From Tenrec ecaudatus (Eukaryota > Chordata > Mammalia > Afrosoricida > Tenrecidae), in assembly GCF_050624435.1 (NCBI RefSeq), contig NC_134546.1:40813501-40877500 (forward strand): a DNA stretch of 64,000 nt, written 5' to 3'. Both the position numbers and the translations under genes were made by a program. Positions within the stretch are counted from its first letter, which is position 1, and each line of letters begins with the position of its first letter. The notes below the pieces were generated by a model. It saw nothing but the letters and a program-made list of their open reading frames with translations. It did no database searches and was not told where the DNA came from. This document shows positions 22,345-32,913 of this stretch, one piece after another.

Positions 22345-23255
22345 TTTTTCTTTTTTTCAATCATTTTATTGGGAGCTCATACAACTCTTATCACAATCCA
22401 TACATATATCCATTCTATGTCAAGCACATTTGTTGCCCTCATCATTCTCATTTGCTTTCTACTTGAGCCTTTGGTATCAGCTCATTTTTACCCCTCCCTC
22501 CCCACTCACCCATCCCTCGTGAACCCTTGATAACTTATCAATTATTTTGTCATATCTTACACTACCAATGTCTCCCTTCACCCACTTTCCTGTTGTCCGT
22601 CCCCCAGGGAGGAGGTTATATGTAGATCCCTGTAATCAGTTCTCCCTTTCTAACCCACCTTCCCTCTACCCTCCAGTATCACCACTCTCACCACTGGTCC
22701 TGAAGGGATCATCTGTCCTGGATTCCTGTGTTCCCAGGTCCTATCTGTACCAGTGTACATCTTCTGGTCTAGCCAAATTTGTAAGGTAGAATTGGGATCA
22801 TGATAGTTGGGGTGGGGGTGGAGGGAAGCATTTAGGAACTAGAGGAAAGTTGTATGTTTCATCATTGCTGTACTGTACCCTGACTGGCTTGTCTCCTCCC
22901 CTCAACCCTTCTGTAAGGAGATGCCCAGTTGCCTACAGATAGGCTTTGGGTCCCCAATCTGCACTCCCCTCATTCACAATGATTTTATGTTTTGTGGTTG
23001 GTTGCATGATACCTGATCCCTTCGACACCTCATAGTTGCACAGGCTGGTGTGCTTCTTCCATGTGGGCTTCATTGCTTCTGAGCTAAATGGCTGCTTGTT
23101 TACCTTCAAGCCTTTAAGACCCCAGATGCTATATCTTTTGATAACCATGCACCATCAGCTTTCTTCACCACATTTGCTTATGTACTCGCTTTGTCTTCAG
23201 AGGTCATATTGGGAAGATGAACATCATGGAATAAGGCCAACCTTTTCATTCTGGT
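22345..23255 (-). mobile_element. Tail-R retroposon, nearly full length
   Basis: Minus-oriented copy of about 0.9 kb. From the 3' end: TTTTATTGGGAGCTCATACA, CATCATTCTCATTTGCTTTC, GGGAGGAGGTTATATGTAGA, AGGTAGAATTGGGATCATGA and CTGACTGGCTTGTCTCCTCC. The 5' module includes CACAGGCTGGTGTGCTTCTT, AAGCCTTTAAGACCCCAGAT and TTCTTCACCACATTTGCTTA. AAGGCC..CTTTTTC-like sequences flank both sides (22337 and 23232) and may be a target duplication. Open stretches in this region are non-coding shadows. Confidence 0.85.
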
Positions 23256-23483
23256 TGAGACTTGTCCAGGATTCCACATTTTATCCCTGGGAAGTAATTC
23301 GTCAGGAGAGGCAGGGAGAGCTGTTCAAGTTGCGGGTAGACAATATTGATCACTGTCACCTTTCTTTTGTCAAGGAGTTTCTTCCTCCATGAGCCTGCTG
23401 CTGCTTCTTAAGCACCAGGGATCTGGAAGAAGAGACGCAAAAGACTGGCCCTAGACCACCTGAGCACGAAATGGATGTCAAAG

Positions 23484-23655
23484 CACAAAAATCTGTTGCC
23501 ATTGAATCAATTCCAACTCCTCGCAAACCTACAGGCTGAAGTAGACCCAGCGTTTCCAAAACCATCCTCTCTGGAGGAGCGGATATCTCTCTTCCTCAAA
23601 GAAGGTGGAGGGTTGGAGTCACTGAGCTTTTGGTTAGCAGCTGAGTTCTTCACCA
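23484..23655 (-). mobile_element. AfroSINE, diverged
   Basis: CTGTTGCCATTGAATCAATT, CAGCGTTTCCAAAACCATCC, then GAGCTTTTGGTTAGCAGCTG near the head. Confidence 0.7.
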
Positions 23656-23689
23656 CTTTTACAAAATGGTTACAAAAGAAAAGGAAAAC

Positions 23690-23771
23690 AAATCAAACTC
23701 GCTGCCATCGAGTTGATTCGCACTCATTACTCTGCTAGAGGACTGGGTAGAGCTGCCACTGTGGGCTTCTG
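23690..23771 (-). mobile_element. AfroSINE 3' end fragment
   Basis: AAACAAATCAAACTCGCTGC, CATCGAGTTGATTCGCACTC and a GGGTAGAGCTGCCACTGTGG block. Another SINE tail begins directly after it. Confidence 0.7.
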
Positions 23772-24552
23772 AGACTGTGACCCGCCGTCTGAGTCGATTC
23801 CAACTCATAGTGACCTGACAGGACAGCGTAGAACTGCCCCTGTGGTTTCCAGCACTGTAAATCTTTTTTTTTCTTATTTTAATTTTTTAAAATCATTTTA
23901 TTAGGGGCTCATACAACTCTTAACACAATCCATACATACATCAATTGTGTAGAACACATTTGTACATTCATTGCCCTCATCATTCTCAAAGCATTTGCCC
24001 TCCACTTAAGTCCCTGGCATCAGCTCATTTTTCCCCCTCCCTCCCCGCTCCCACCTCCTTCATAAACCCTCGATAATTTATAAATTATTATTTTGTCTAT
24101 CTTTCCCTGTCCGATGTCCCCCTTCACCCACTTTCTGTTGTCCGTCCCCCAGGGAGGAGGTCACAAGTAGATCCTTGTAATCGGTTCCCCCTTTCCAGCT
24201 CATCCTCCCTCTACGTTCCCAGTATCATCACTCTCACCCCTGATCCTGAAGGGATCATCCGCCCTGGATTCCCTGTGTTTCTGGTTCCTATCTGCACCAG
24301 TGTACATCCTCTGGTCTAGCCAGCCTTGAAAGGTAGAATTGGGATCATGATAGTGGGGCGGGAGGAAACATTTAGGAACTAGAGGAAAGTTGTATTTTCC
24401 ACCGTTGCTACATCGCACCTGTCTGGCTTGTCTCAACACTGTCAATCTTTATGTGAATAGAAAACCTCTTCTTTCTCCTGCAGAGCGGAGAACTGCTGAC
24501 CTTGAGATTAGTAACCCAGCAAGTAACCAACTACACCACCAAGGCTCCTCGA
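23772..24552 (-). mobile_element. AfroSINE split by a tail-R insertion
   Basis: The 3' part (23772-23866) has GTCTGAGTCGATTCCAACTC, TGACAGGACAGCGTAGAACT and GTTTCCAGCACTGTAAATC. The 5' part (24437-24552) resumes with CACTGTCAATCTTTATGTGA and ends CTACACCACCAAGGCTCC, the reversed head. The tail-R copy between them is bounded by a 14-bp duplication of the SINE sequence (CACTGTAAATCTTT / CACTGTCAATCTTT, 13 of 14 identical). Confidence 0.9.
23867..24436 (-). mobile_element. Tail-R retroposon inserted in a SINE
   Basis: TTTTATTAGGGGCTCATACA at the 3' end, then TTGTACATTCATTGCCCTCA, CCCCCTTCACCCACTTTCTG and GGGAGGAGGTCACAAGTAGA. The 5' limit is CATCGCACCTGTCTGGCTTG then TCTCAA. The flanking 14-bp target duplication shows target-primed retroposition and proves that this copy is younger than its host SINE. 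Confidence 0.9.
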
Positions 24553-25010
24553 CAAACACTAGTCATGACACTGGCAACATACATTTTGGTGCCTCAACTG
24601 TCAGACTTGTTTATGGGCATATTTGGCCTCCTGATTCCAAAAATGGGACCAGTTTTCCCCATTGACTGTTGTCTTTGAGATACAGAACCGACCCCATATC
24701 CCATTCTTCCTTCTGCTCATCCATTGAAAGATCAGGATATTTTACTGCAGAGTTAGTTAGCCAGAGATGGAGGAAGTACATGATGGCTTTAATGTAGTTC
24801 GTGTTGGACTAAATATTTAGGTCAGGTGTACTAAGTATACTTCACATGGTGTCCTTTGATCTGAAGATGTAATTGAACAGTGCAAATTACATGAACTTGA
24901 AATTTCTCCCCCATGTATCACTTCACCTTTCTTATGAACTGAATACCAGGCACTTCTACTTTGTTATCTTCAAATTGGGCCAGTAATATGAGTTACTGTA
25001 CAATAAATAA
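24553..25010. other. Unassigned stretch
   Basis: No recognised feature. Confidence 0.4.
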
Positions 25011-25196
25011 GGAGCCCCGATGGCATAATGGGTTATGTGTCTGACTGCCAACCACAAGGTCAGCTATTCAAGCCCACCAGCTGTTGTACAAGAGAAAAGT
25101 GAGATTTTCTGCTCCCAGAAAGATTTATACCTAAGAAATCCATAGAAGAATTCCCATTCTGTGCTATAGGGTCACGATGAGATGTAATTGAAGGAC
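25011..25196 (+). mobile_element. AfroSINE, full length
   Basis: GGAGCCCCGATGGCATAATG as head, CCACAAGGTCAGCTATTCAA as B-box region, TGTGCTATAGGGTCACGATG near the 3' end. Confidence 0.9.
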
Positions 25197-25654
25197 TAGT
25201 AATAAGTTTGGTGTCATCAACAGAGATCCAAATCTGCTGAAACCCAAGATGGGTCTTTCAGAATTTCAACTCCTTTATTAAAATGTTCCAGTCTTGTTAT
25301 AAGATGGCACAACTTCACCACCTGTGTGAAGAAAGTCTTAAAAGTTAGAATTTTTCTTACAAAGAAACTTAGAGTCCATTTCACCTCTCAAACATTTAAT
25401 ATGAATTACCTGGGAATTCCACATATTAAAATGTGTTCTGAAATGTTCATTGCTTAAGTTGAAGAAGGAAAATTTAGATCTTCCAAAGATTTACCAAAGT
25501 TGCTATGAATCAGACCTTTGTGATCTTCTAAATTATCTTCTCACCTTATCTGCCTTTTCCATTCTCTTTTTTATTTTTCACCCTTCTCGAGCTGTCTCTG
25601 GGCTTTGTGGTACCCAACTTGTAGTCTTTAGATGTACTGCACAGCCTCCCAGCC
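25197..25654. other. Unassigned stretch
   Basis: No recognised feature; AT-rich. Confidence 0.4.
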
Positions 25655-25770
25655 CCAAAAGAAAAGCCTGCTGCCATCGAATTGATTCTAACTCATAGTG
25701 TCCCATAGGACAGAGAAGAACTACCCCTTTAGATTTACAAATGCTCAAATCTCTAAAAGGCTGCAGTGTC
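25655..25770 (-). mobile_element. AfroSINE 3' half
   Basis: AAAGAAAAGCCTGCTGCCAT, CGAATTGATTCTAACTCATA and CCCATAGGACAGAGAAGAAC. The head is missing. Confidence 0.75.
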
Positions 25771-26864
25771 TGGCCAGTGTGAACCAATGCAGCTCAATGT
25801 GCAACCAAGCAGCCACCTTGGTCCCTATACGCTTTCCTTGGAACTTCCTTAATACCCAGTTCTCTTTCACATATTTCTTATCTATTTTTTCTTATCCTAT
25901 AAAGTGTGCATCTGAATTCTTTTCATACTTAAAACTAGGATGGCAAATTAATAAAATAGTATAACTTAACAAAATATTATGGAACACTGTATTTAAGAAC
26001 TAGGGCTGATGTCGTCTATCTGATGCTATTTTCTGAATTAGTGCCTCAAATAACCCCAGGAGAAGGCCTAAAAGCCAAGATATTAAGACAAAAGAAATTG
26101 TTGTTGGACTGTGCCACTATTTCATAAACAAGCAAGAAAGAAAGAGAAATTGAAGGAAAAAATAAGTGATTTGAACACCACCACCCATCTAGGCCATCTC
26201 CATCTCTTCGCTCTGGTTTCTTCTTTGAAAAACACACCTCTCAGCACATAACGATCTTCAGAGCACAGCCTCCCTCTTTGAATCCCAAGCAAGGATCAGT
26301 CTTAAGAGATGTCGACAGGAGTCCGGTGTGATATAAAGGGTTCAGCTACCTTCAGGTGGTGGCTCAAATTTTTGTTGTTGTTGTTGTTTTACATCAAATG
26401 GAGCCAATGGTAGAAACTGCATGAAGCTTATGCATATTTTACATGTGATTGACAAACTGAAGTGACATTTTTAAATGTTTAGATGAGAGAATCTCCAAAG
26501 GTTCTTTCTTATCGGCATTGCCACGGACAGGTCTGGGAACGGCGCTTTCATAATCTTAAGGTCCCGAAAACACGCCTTCCGTGCTGACCCTGAAGCTTAG
26601 GAGTTCTTCAAAAGAACACAATGCCCCAAACAAAATGGTCTGACTAAGTTATTTACTAGGCAACTGGGACTTAAAGAGGGCTTCCAGAGACCAGTCTGCT
26701 TAAGGCTCAAGGTTCACAAGATCACTTCAGGTCATGGTCTATGTGAGTCACCCCAACTCCATGAACCCCAGAAAGCTGGATTCCAAGAGAACTAAAACTT
26801 TCTTAAAACTTACTCAGAAGCACGTCAGAAGTAAAACCTGGCAATCCGCTTTTAAGACGACATG
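25771..26864. other. Unassigned stretch with a short (TTG)n run
   Basis: The only structured item is a run of TTG units at 26371-26388. No gene or named repeat recognised otherwise. Confidence 0.4.
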
Positions 26865-26945
26865 GCCTTAACCCTGTGGAATAGTTGTACTCTGCACATA
26901 TGGGGTTGCCACGAGTTGGAATCGACTAGAGGGCAAGTCTCAACA
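26865..26945 (+). mobile_element. AfroSINE 3' fragment
   Basis: CCCTGTGGAATAGTTGTACT, then GGGGTTGCCACGAGTTGGAA and TCGACTAGAGGGCAAGT. Confidence 0.6.
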
Positions 26946-27159
26946 GCAGAGTGCAAGAACTGCTACACTCTCACCGTAGCAGAAGAGTCTCTTCCTTACT
27001 ATTCGTTTCCCAGGGGTCTCAATATTTTCTCAATATGATACAACAATCCTATTTCCCCTGGCTATAACTCTTCCTCTCCACTCTCTTTAACTCAAAATAG
27101 AAGATCATTAGCTTCTCTTTGCTGCCTTCTGTATGCCGGCAATACCAATAAAATTGCTC

Positions 27160-27295
27160 AATAGATCACTATGTGGCCTTGACAAAATTCATTTTGCCTC
27201 CCCCTGCCTCGGTTTCCCCATCTCTGGGGATATAAGTCTGACCAGATCATCTCCAATGCCCTTTCCAATGCTGATATAATCTGTTACCAAAATAG
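27160..27295 (+). mobile_element. MIR-type SINE relic
   Basis: Core-like order: ATGTGGCCTTGACAAAATTC, CCTGCCTCGGTTTCCCCATC, then GATCATCTCCAATGCCC. These are the diverged 'GTGACCTTGGGCAAGTC' and 'CCTCAGTTTCCTCATC' blocks of MIR. Confidence 0.6.
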
Positions 27296-27771
27296 AGAGA
27301 CATTAGAAAATCATGTTTCACAGCAGATCATTTCTCCATGGTCTCAGGTGTACTATGGAAGTGGGAAAGGAGCCGTGCTTACGATCCACACACGATGACA
27401 TTTTATAAAAGCTTACCCATCTCAGAAACCTTATCTAGTTAAGAAATATTTAACTCAGGTTCCGGAATTATTATAGTTTCCCTCCCATTTCTTTTATCAC
27501 TCTTGGTTATAATTAAAGCCATTAATTTTTCTCTTAAAATAGGATGCAAAATATAAGTTCTGCCTGCCTACATGTATTTCTCTCATTCCCCCTATATTAA
27601 CCTATTAGTAGCTTTCTTTCTGCCTATAGCTGACATGCATAGAGAGTGTCTTGAATGGGCTCAGAAAATCTCATTTATTGAGTCTAAGTGGCAAAACTTT
27701 CGTTTCTGTATTTTTATGAGACACATTTTACTTTGACAAAATATACAAACTCTGTAAAAGAGACAAGCTAT
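27296..27771. other. Unassigned stretch
   Basis: No recognised feature; AT-rich. Confidence 0.4.
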
Positions 27772-27885
27772 TTTTTTTAACATTTTATTATGGGCTCAGA
27801 CAACTCTTAACACAGTCCATACATATACATACATCAATTGTATAAAGCACATCTGTACATTCTTTGCCCTAATCATTTTCTTTTC
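27772..27885 (-). mobile_element. Tail-R retroposon, 3' end
   Basis: ACATTTTATTATGGGCTCAG, ACAACTCTTAACACAGTCCA, ACATCAATTGTATAAAGCAC and TTTGCCCTAATCATTTTC. Strongly 5'-truncated. Confidence 0.85.
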
Positions 27886-28306
27886 TTTTTGACAAGTTAT
27901 TTTTAAAAATAAAGGAATTGCCCTATTTTCTTCTAGAAGTTGGTGCCACTGTGCACAAACGAAAATGTGCACATACCTGTCTCTATACCCGGACGTTAAC
28001 AGTGCTTCCAACCTTTAGATTTTACTTTAGTTATGAGCAGAGGTGGTGGCTGCACAGCATCAGCTTTAGAATGAAATTAATATCCACACATCTTGTTATA
28101 CATCTTCCTGAAGGCAGTACTTTACAATTGCTCTCTAATTTCCTTTTTCCCAAAGAGAATTTTTAACTGAATAAATGTATTTAAAATAAAGTAGGTCAAG
28201 AATGTTTTATGCTTGTTTCATAGACCTCAACACCACGTGAGGCAGTTACCATGTCCGAAGAAACAAGCCTACATCAGGGCAAGGCAGGGATTAGAGCCCA
28301 GCTCTT
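27886..28306. other. Unassigned stretch
   Basis: No recognised feature. Confidence 0.4.
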
Positions 28307-28505
28307 CTCATTGCCGGTGGTGTCGTGGTTACGCGTTAGGCTTTAACTGTCAAGATGGACAGTTCGAAACCACCAGCAGCTTTGCGAGGGAAAGATGGGG
28401 TTTTCTACTCCCATAAAGAGTTACGGTCTCAGAAACCCATGGAGTTGTGGTCACTATGAGCCATCATTGACTCGATGGCAGTGAGTTTGGTTTGGGTTTT
28501 GGTTC
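28307..28505 (+). mobile_element. AfroSINE, full length
   Basis: GGTGGTGTCGTGGTTACGCG head, ACAGTTCGAAACCACCAGCA B box, ATAAAGAGTTACGGTCTCAG body and GACTCGATGGCAGTGAGTTT end. This is one of the less diverged copies. Confidence 0.9.
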
Positions 28506-28535
28506 TCGGTTCTAGATCAGCTGTTCCCAGAGAAA

Positions 28536-28742
28536 GATCAAAACCCAAATCAAACCCATAGCTGATTCACAGTGACGCTATAAGATACAGTTCAACTACC
28601 TCACAGTGTTTCCAAGACTTCAAATCTGGACTGAAGCCACTGCCACGCCTTTCTCCCTCTGTAACATGAAAGTGGCTGGTGGGTTCAAACGACAGGCCTT
28701 TTGGTTAATAGCCGAGTGTTCTTACCTGCCGCAGCACCAAAA
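28536..28742 (-). mobile_element. AfroSINE, full length
   Basis: ATAGCTGATTCACAGTGACG, AGTGTTTCCAAGACTTCAAA, GTGGCTGGTGGGTTCAAACG, then GGCCTTTTGGTTAATAGCCG. Confidence 0.85.
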
Positions 28743-28789
28743 CTTCTCCAGGGAGCTTGACTGGCTGACTGGCTGACTGGACTGACCTA

Positions 28790-28944
28790 CGGCCATCAAG
28801 TCAATTTTGTGTCCCAGCACCCTTATACGACGTAGTGGAACGGCTCCTTTAATCTTTAGGGGACTGTACAGCTTTACAGGAGCAGAGTCTCAGCTTTCTC
28901 CACAGCCCAGTGCTTAACCCATGGTATCACCAGGGCTCCCGAGG
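28790..28944 (-). mobile_element. AfroSINE with internal loss
   Basis: CGGCCATCAAGTCAATTTTG, ACAGCTTTACAGGAGCAGAG, then CCCAGTGCTTAACCCATGGT and ATCACCAGGGCTCC at the head. The B-box region is missing. Confidence 0.8.
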
Positions 28945-29716
28945 GGGATTGACGGTTATCTCCCCTTTGTTAAGCCAGGCTCATTTTCATGGCGATAAGA
29001 CAGCCAGCGCATACTCAACAGTCATTGATTCACAGGATTCGAGTCTTGCAAGGCAGCTTAGAGATTATCTTGGACAAGGATTGTGGAGAGGGGCCTATGC
29101 AATTGCCATTCAGGCCGAAGCTGGCGCTGAGCTGGCGTGCCTCCAGATGCCCATTCCAGCCCAGCTGCTTTTTCTTATCGGATTTACATATTCATGTTCC
29201 ACACAAGCATTCGTTGGAAAAAGAGGCCTGACTTCTACAAACAGGTTTACAGCCACTGATTACTTAATCATACAGAAATGGAGAGGCGGTTTAATGAAAT
29301 CACTGCAAAGTGAGGAAGTATCTCTGAAGAAGAAACGATCAATTGATGGGAGACTAAGCGATCCTTGGCCAGTTTTATTTCTGGACAGTGTGGTAATATT
29401 CTGTTAAGGGACAGCTGCTTTGCTGAGCTCATACCTCTCCCTTCTCTGAGCCACTAGCTAATGAGGGCGGGCGTACAGACGGGACAGAGTCTCTGTGGTC
29501 ATGGGATTGTCGAGTTGTGGAAAAATGTTAAGTGCCTTGCTTCACAGTGATTCATGGTCTAACTTGGAAGAGTGGCTTCCTAACAGCAGCTGTCCCCAGT
29601 TAAAAGGCTGAACCTGTTTTAAAGGTGCACAGAGGGTTGTACTCATATTACAGGTCAAGCTAGGCATTGAGATCTTAACCCCAGTACCTGTTTCTGCAAG
29701 CCTGTTTAAAAATAGG
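28945..29716. other. Unassigned stretch
   Basis: Contains the 165-codon open stretch 28910-29407 (+), which begins inside the preceding SINE and shows no domain or recognisable motif, so I do not call a gene. CAGCTTAGAGATTATCTTGG near 29053 faintly resembles a mammal-wide SINE block. Confidence 0.4.
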
Positions 29717-30960
29717 GGGTCCTTTGCTGGGTTCATTGGACCATAGACTCACTGCCAGTGACTGTTTGGGCTGCTAACAGCAAAGTCAGCAGTTAGAAAC
29801 CATCAGCCACTCGGTGGGAGAAACATGAGGCTCTCGACTCACATAAAGAGTTACAGTCGGCTTCCGCCATCTTTCCATCGCTCAGTCAGATGCGGCCCGG
29901 AGGCTTCTGGAAGCTCGTACTGGTGGGTGATGGTGGTACTGGAAAAACGACATTTGTGAAAGTCACCTGACCGGTGAATTTGAGAAGTATGTAGCTACCT
30001 TAGGCGTGGAGGTCCATCCCCTTGTGGTCCACGCTAACGGAGGACCTATGCACTTCAACGTGTGGACACGGCTGGTCAAGAAAACTGCGGAGGACAGAGA
30101 GCTGGCCATTACATCCAAGCCCAGTGCGCCATGATAATGTTCGCCGTCACCTCAAGGGCTGCTTACCAGAATGTGCCTAACTGGCACAGGGATCTGGTTG
30201 GAGTCTGTGAAGACATACCCATCATGCTGTGTGGCAACAAAGTGCACATTAAGGACAGGACAGTCAAGGCAAAATCCATTGTCTTCCACCAAAAGAAGAC
30301 CCTTCAGGACTATGGCATTTCTGCCAAAAGTAACTACAACTTTGAAAGCCCTTCTTGTGGCTTGTGGAAAACTCATTGGCGATCCTAACTTGGGTCTGTG
30401 GCCGTGCCTGCTCCTGTCCCCCCAGAGTTGTTATGGACCCAGCTGTGGCAGCCCACGACGAGCATGACTTAGAGGCTGCCCAAACGCACCTCCTCCAGAT
30501 GAGGAGGATGAGCCGTGAGAGACGAAGCTGGAGCGTGAGAGTCTAGTTTTACAGGCAGCTGTCCTGTGAGGTCCGTGGTGCCACATGTTTGCCTCTCTTA
30601 TTAGAGCTGAGCAGAATGTGCTCCTCTTTGGGAGGCTGGAGGAGACGAATGGGCTTCGGAGTGAGTGCAGCAGTTAAAAGCCTCTCTTTTTTTGGACCCA
30701 AATGTCTATAGCTCTTTGGGAATGCATTTTTCTTTCTTGAAATTCAAATACAAGACTGCTACAGTCACATCACAACATTCAGTGGGGACGTTTTGTTTGT
30801 TAACTGTCATTCCCATTCTTTTTCGTTAGAATAAAATTGTATTTCAAACAAACAAACAAATAAATAAATAAATAGTTGCGGTCTCGGAAACCCACGGGGC
30901 AGTTCTACCCTGTCCTGTACAGTTGCTATGAGATGATTGGCCCATCTGATGGGCTCCAAA
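29717..30960 (+). mobile_element. AfroSINE split by the RAN retrocopy
   Basis: The 5' part (29717-29858) has GGGCTGCTAACAGCAAAGTC, AGCAGTTAGAAACCATCAGC and CACATAAAGAGTTACAGTC. The 3' part (30874-30960) continues exactly where it stopped: AGTTGCGGTCTCGGAAACCC, ACGGGGCAGTTCTACCCTGT and CTGTACAGTTGCTATGAGAT. The repeated AGTTACAGTC / AGTTGCGGTC is the target duplication of the retrocopy. Confidence 0.9.
29859..30873 (+). pseudogene. RAN: RAN GTPase processed pseudogene
   Basis: A retrocopy of the mRNA for RAN, the small GTPase of nucleocytoplasmic transport. A short 5' UTR precedes an ATG at 29890, and the P-loop survives as [17 protein letters not shown] single-base loss after VK shifts the frame and gives a TGA at 29968. 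Later blocks reappear in another frame: [12 protein letters not shown] near 30062 (the switch II DTAGQE motif), GNKVHIKD for NKVDIKD near 30235, and ISAKSNYNF near 30319. A further shift puts LIGDPNL in a third frame near 30373. The original acidic C-terminal end is decayed. The 3' UTR is retained to AATAAAATTGTATTTCAAA and an A-rich tail. Introns are absent. The copy interrupts an AfroSINE and carries a ~10-bp target duplication. It encodes no functional GTPase. Confidence 0.96.
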
Positions 30961-30982
30961 TCAAATCATTTCTAGGTTCTAA

Positions 30983-31345
30983 AAAGAGCAGATTAGACGC
31001 AGAGACATGCATTCCTGGGAGGAGACCGAGACCAGTGAGGATCACCAGAGGCTATGTACAACAAGCAGGCTCTTTAGATGTGAGAAACCTCATCTCACAC
31101 TCTGTGGATTTGTTACCTGAAAAGACTAGTCCTTGGAAAAGGATAGCATTCTTGATGAAGTGGAGGGTCGGCAAAAAAAGAGGAAGACCACCAAGGAGAT
31201 GGATTGGCACAGTGGCTGCAACAATGGGCTCAAGCATGTCATCAACTGTGAGCATGGTGCCGGACAGGGCAGTGTTTCATTCTGTTGTGCTCAGGATTGC
31301 TAGGAGTCAGAGGCAAGTTCACAGCATCTACCAACAACCAGTCAT
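30983..31345 (+). mobile_element. RTE LINE, C-terminal coding relic and 3' end
   Basis: CCTTGGAAAAGGATAGCATT, AAAAAAGAGGAAGACCACCA, GATGGATTGGCACAGTGGCT, GCAACAATGGGCTCAAGCAT, then GGACAGGGCAGTGTTTCATT and the 3' end near 31340. The protein relic reads KKRGRPPRRWIGTVAATMGSS, in the same order as the C-terminus of other RTE copies. Upstream sequence from 30983 is more diverged. The 165-codon open stretch 30876-31373 fuses SINE and RTE sequence and is not a gene. Confidence 0.8.
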
Positions 31346-31482
31346 GCAGGAATCAACACTGTTGAGACTCTGATTTGGACTTGGACTTCAGCACTGTAAG
31401 AAAGTTCATTTCTGCTCTTCAAAGCTGCCCGCCTATGATATTCCTGTAACAGCAACACCAGACCCCTTTACGTCTCCCCTGT

Positions 31483-31665
31483 TGCCATTGAGTCAATTCC
31501 AGCTCCTGGTGCCTCGTGTGCTGCAGAGTAGAACTTGGCTGTCAACTCTACTGAGGCAGGTCGCCAGGCCTTCCTTCCAGAGCACCACGGGATGGGCTTG
31601 AACCACCCACCCTTATGTTCATACCAGAGCAAACCCTATGTGCCACCCAGAGTCCTAATAAGAAA
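31483..31665 (-). mobile_element. AfroSINE, full length
   Basis: CTGTTGCCATTGAGTCAATT, AGCTCCTGGTGCCTCGTGTG, GGATGGGCTTGAACCACCCA and the head near GTGCCACCCAGAGTCCT. Confidence 0.8.
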
Positions 31666-31689
31666 CCAATACAACTAACTAGATGGACA

Positions 31690-31758
31690 GATGTTATTGA
31701 TGTATATAATTTAATATATATTCCGTATATTATAGTGAATATATTATAATATATAACT
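31690..31758. repeat. AT-rich low-complexity block
   Basis: Repeated ATATAAT/TATATT units around 31695-31755 with short palindromes such as ATATATTATAATATAT. Confidence 0.7.
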
Positions 31759-31867
31759 ATGTTTCTTAGATTGATGCGGTCAAGTTGTAGGTAATAGATG
31801 TAAATAATAATTTACATGTATCAAGCGCTTTATAGATTATTGATTTAGCAATAAAGCAGCGTTTGAT

Positions 31868-32700
31868 CCACCAGGAAAGAAACAGACTTTAAAATAAGAC
31901 ATACCTGGTCGAACAAAAAGTCATGTTGATATGAATGAGGAGAGTGCAGAGTCGGGACCCAAAGCCCATCTGTAGACAATTGGACATCCCCTTACAGTAG
32001 GGTCACAAGGAAGAGATGAGCCAGCCAGGGTGCAGTATAGCACCGATGAAACATACAACTTTCCCGTAGTTCCGTAATGCTTCCTCCACCACCCCACCCC
32101 ACTATCATGATTCCAATTCTACCTTACAAATCCAGTTAGACCAGAGCATGTACATGGGTACAGATAAGAGCTGGAAACACAGGGAATTCAGGAAAGATAA
32201 ACCCTGAGGACCAGTATTGAGAGTAGCAATACCAGGAGGGGAAGGGGAAGATGTGGGGAGGAAGGGGGAACTGATCACAATGATCTACATATAAACCCCT
32301 CCCAGGAAGAGACAACAGAAAAGTGGGTGAAGGGGACATCAGTCAGTATACTTTCAAGGCTTCATGAGGGAGAGAGAATGGGAAGGGGAGGGGGAAATCA
32401 GGAGTTGATACCAAGGGCTCAAGTAGAAAGAAAATGTTTTTGAAAATGATGATGGCAACATAGGTACAAATGTGCTTGACACAATGGATGGATGTATGGA
32501 TTGTGATAAGAGCTGTATGAGCCCCCAATAAAATCATTTTTTTAAAAGACACACCTGGTCTCAGATCTATTTCATCACTTATCTGAGAAACCTGAAACAA
32601 TTTTACTTAACCAAAGTGATATCCATTTTTATCACTTGTGAAATGGAACTAGTGCAGATTCATTACAATGATACTTAAGAAGTTCCTTACGTTCCTCAAG
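31868..32700 (+). mobile_element. MIR SINE split by a tail-R insertion
   Basis: Left part (31868-31910) ends ATAAGACATACCTGGTC. Right part (32561-32700) continues TCAGATCTATTTCATCACTT, ATCTGAGAAACCTGAAACA, TTTTACTTAACC and ATCACTTGTGAAATGGAACT. Together they follow the order of a MIR element. Between the parts is a complete tail-R copy with duplicated target. Confidence 0.75.
31911..32545 (+). mobile_element. Tail-R retroposon inserted in a MIR
   Basis: GTCGGGACCCAAAGCCCATC, TGGACATCCCCTTACAGTAG, GATGAAACATACAACTTTCC, ACTATCATGATTCCAATTCT, then TGGATTGTGATAAGAGCTGT and CCCAATAAAATCATTTTTTT. Flanked by a 15-bp target duplication, AAGACATACCTGGTC at 31896-31910 and AAGACACACCTGGTC at 32546-32560 (14 of 15 identical). 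Confidence 0.9.
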
Positions 32701-32913
32701 AGATTTTAATTTCCTTTCCTTCTCCTTCCTGGAAAGTTCTTATAAAGGACAAGTTCATTCATTGTATCCTATTTTGAATAGAAAGACATATATAATATAA
32801 TATATGGCAACATGGTTAATTATTTTATGATATGGGTTGTAACCACTAGTCAGTATATTACAGTGAAAAAAGCAACCGGATCAAGAATCACAAGACCTCG
32901 GTTCTCATTTCCA

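Noticed and set aside
22337-23250. Target duplication around the 0.9-kb tail-R copy
   Set aside because: AAGGCCCTTTTTC and AAGGCCAACCTTTTC are similar, but they need a gap and sit in T-rich sequence, so I list them only as possible.
28910-29407. 165-codon open stretch upstream of the RAN copy
   Set aside because: It starts inside a SINE and shows no recognisable family or motif.
30876-31373. 165-codon open stretch with an RGRPPRRWIG motif
   Set aside because: It is a fusion of SINE 3' sequence and an RTE C-terminal relic, not a gene.
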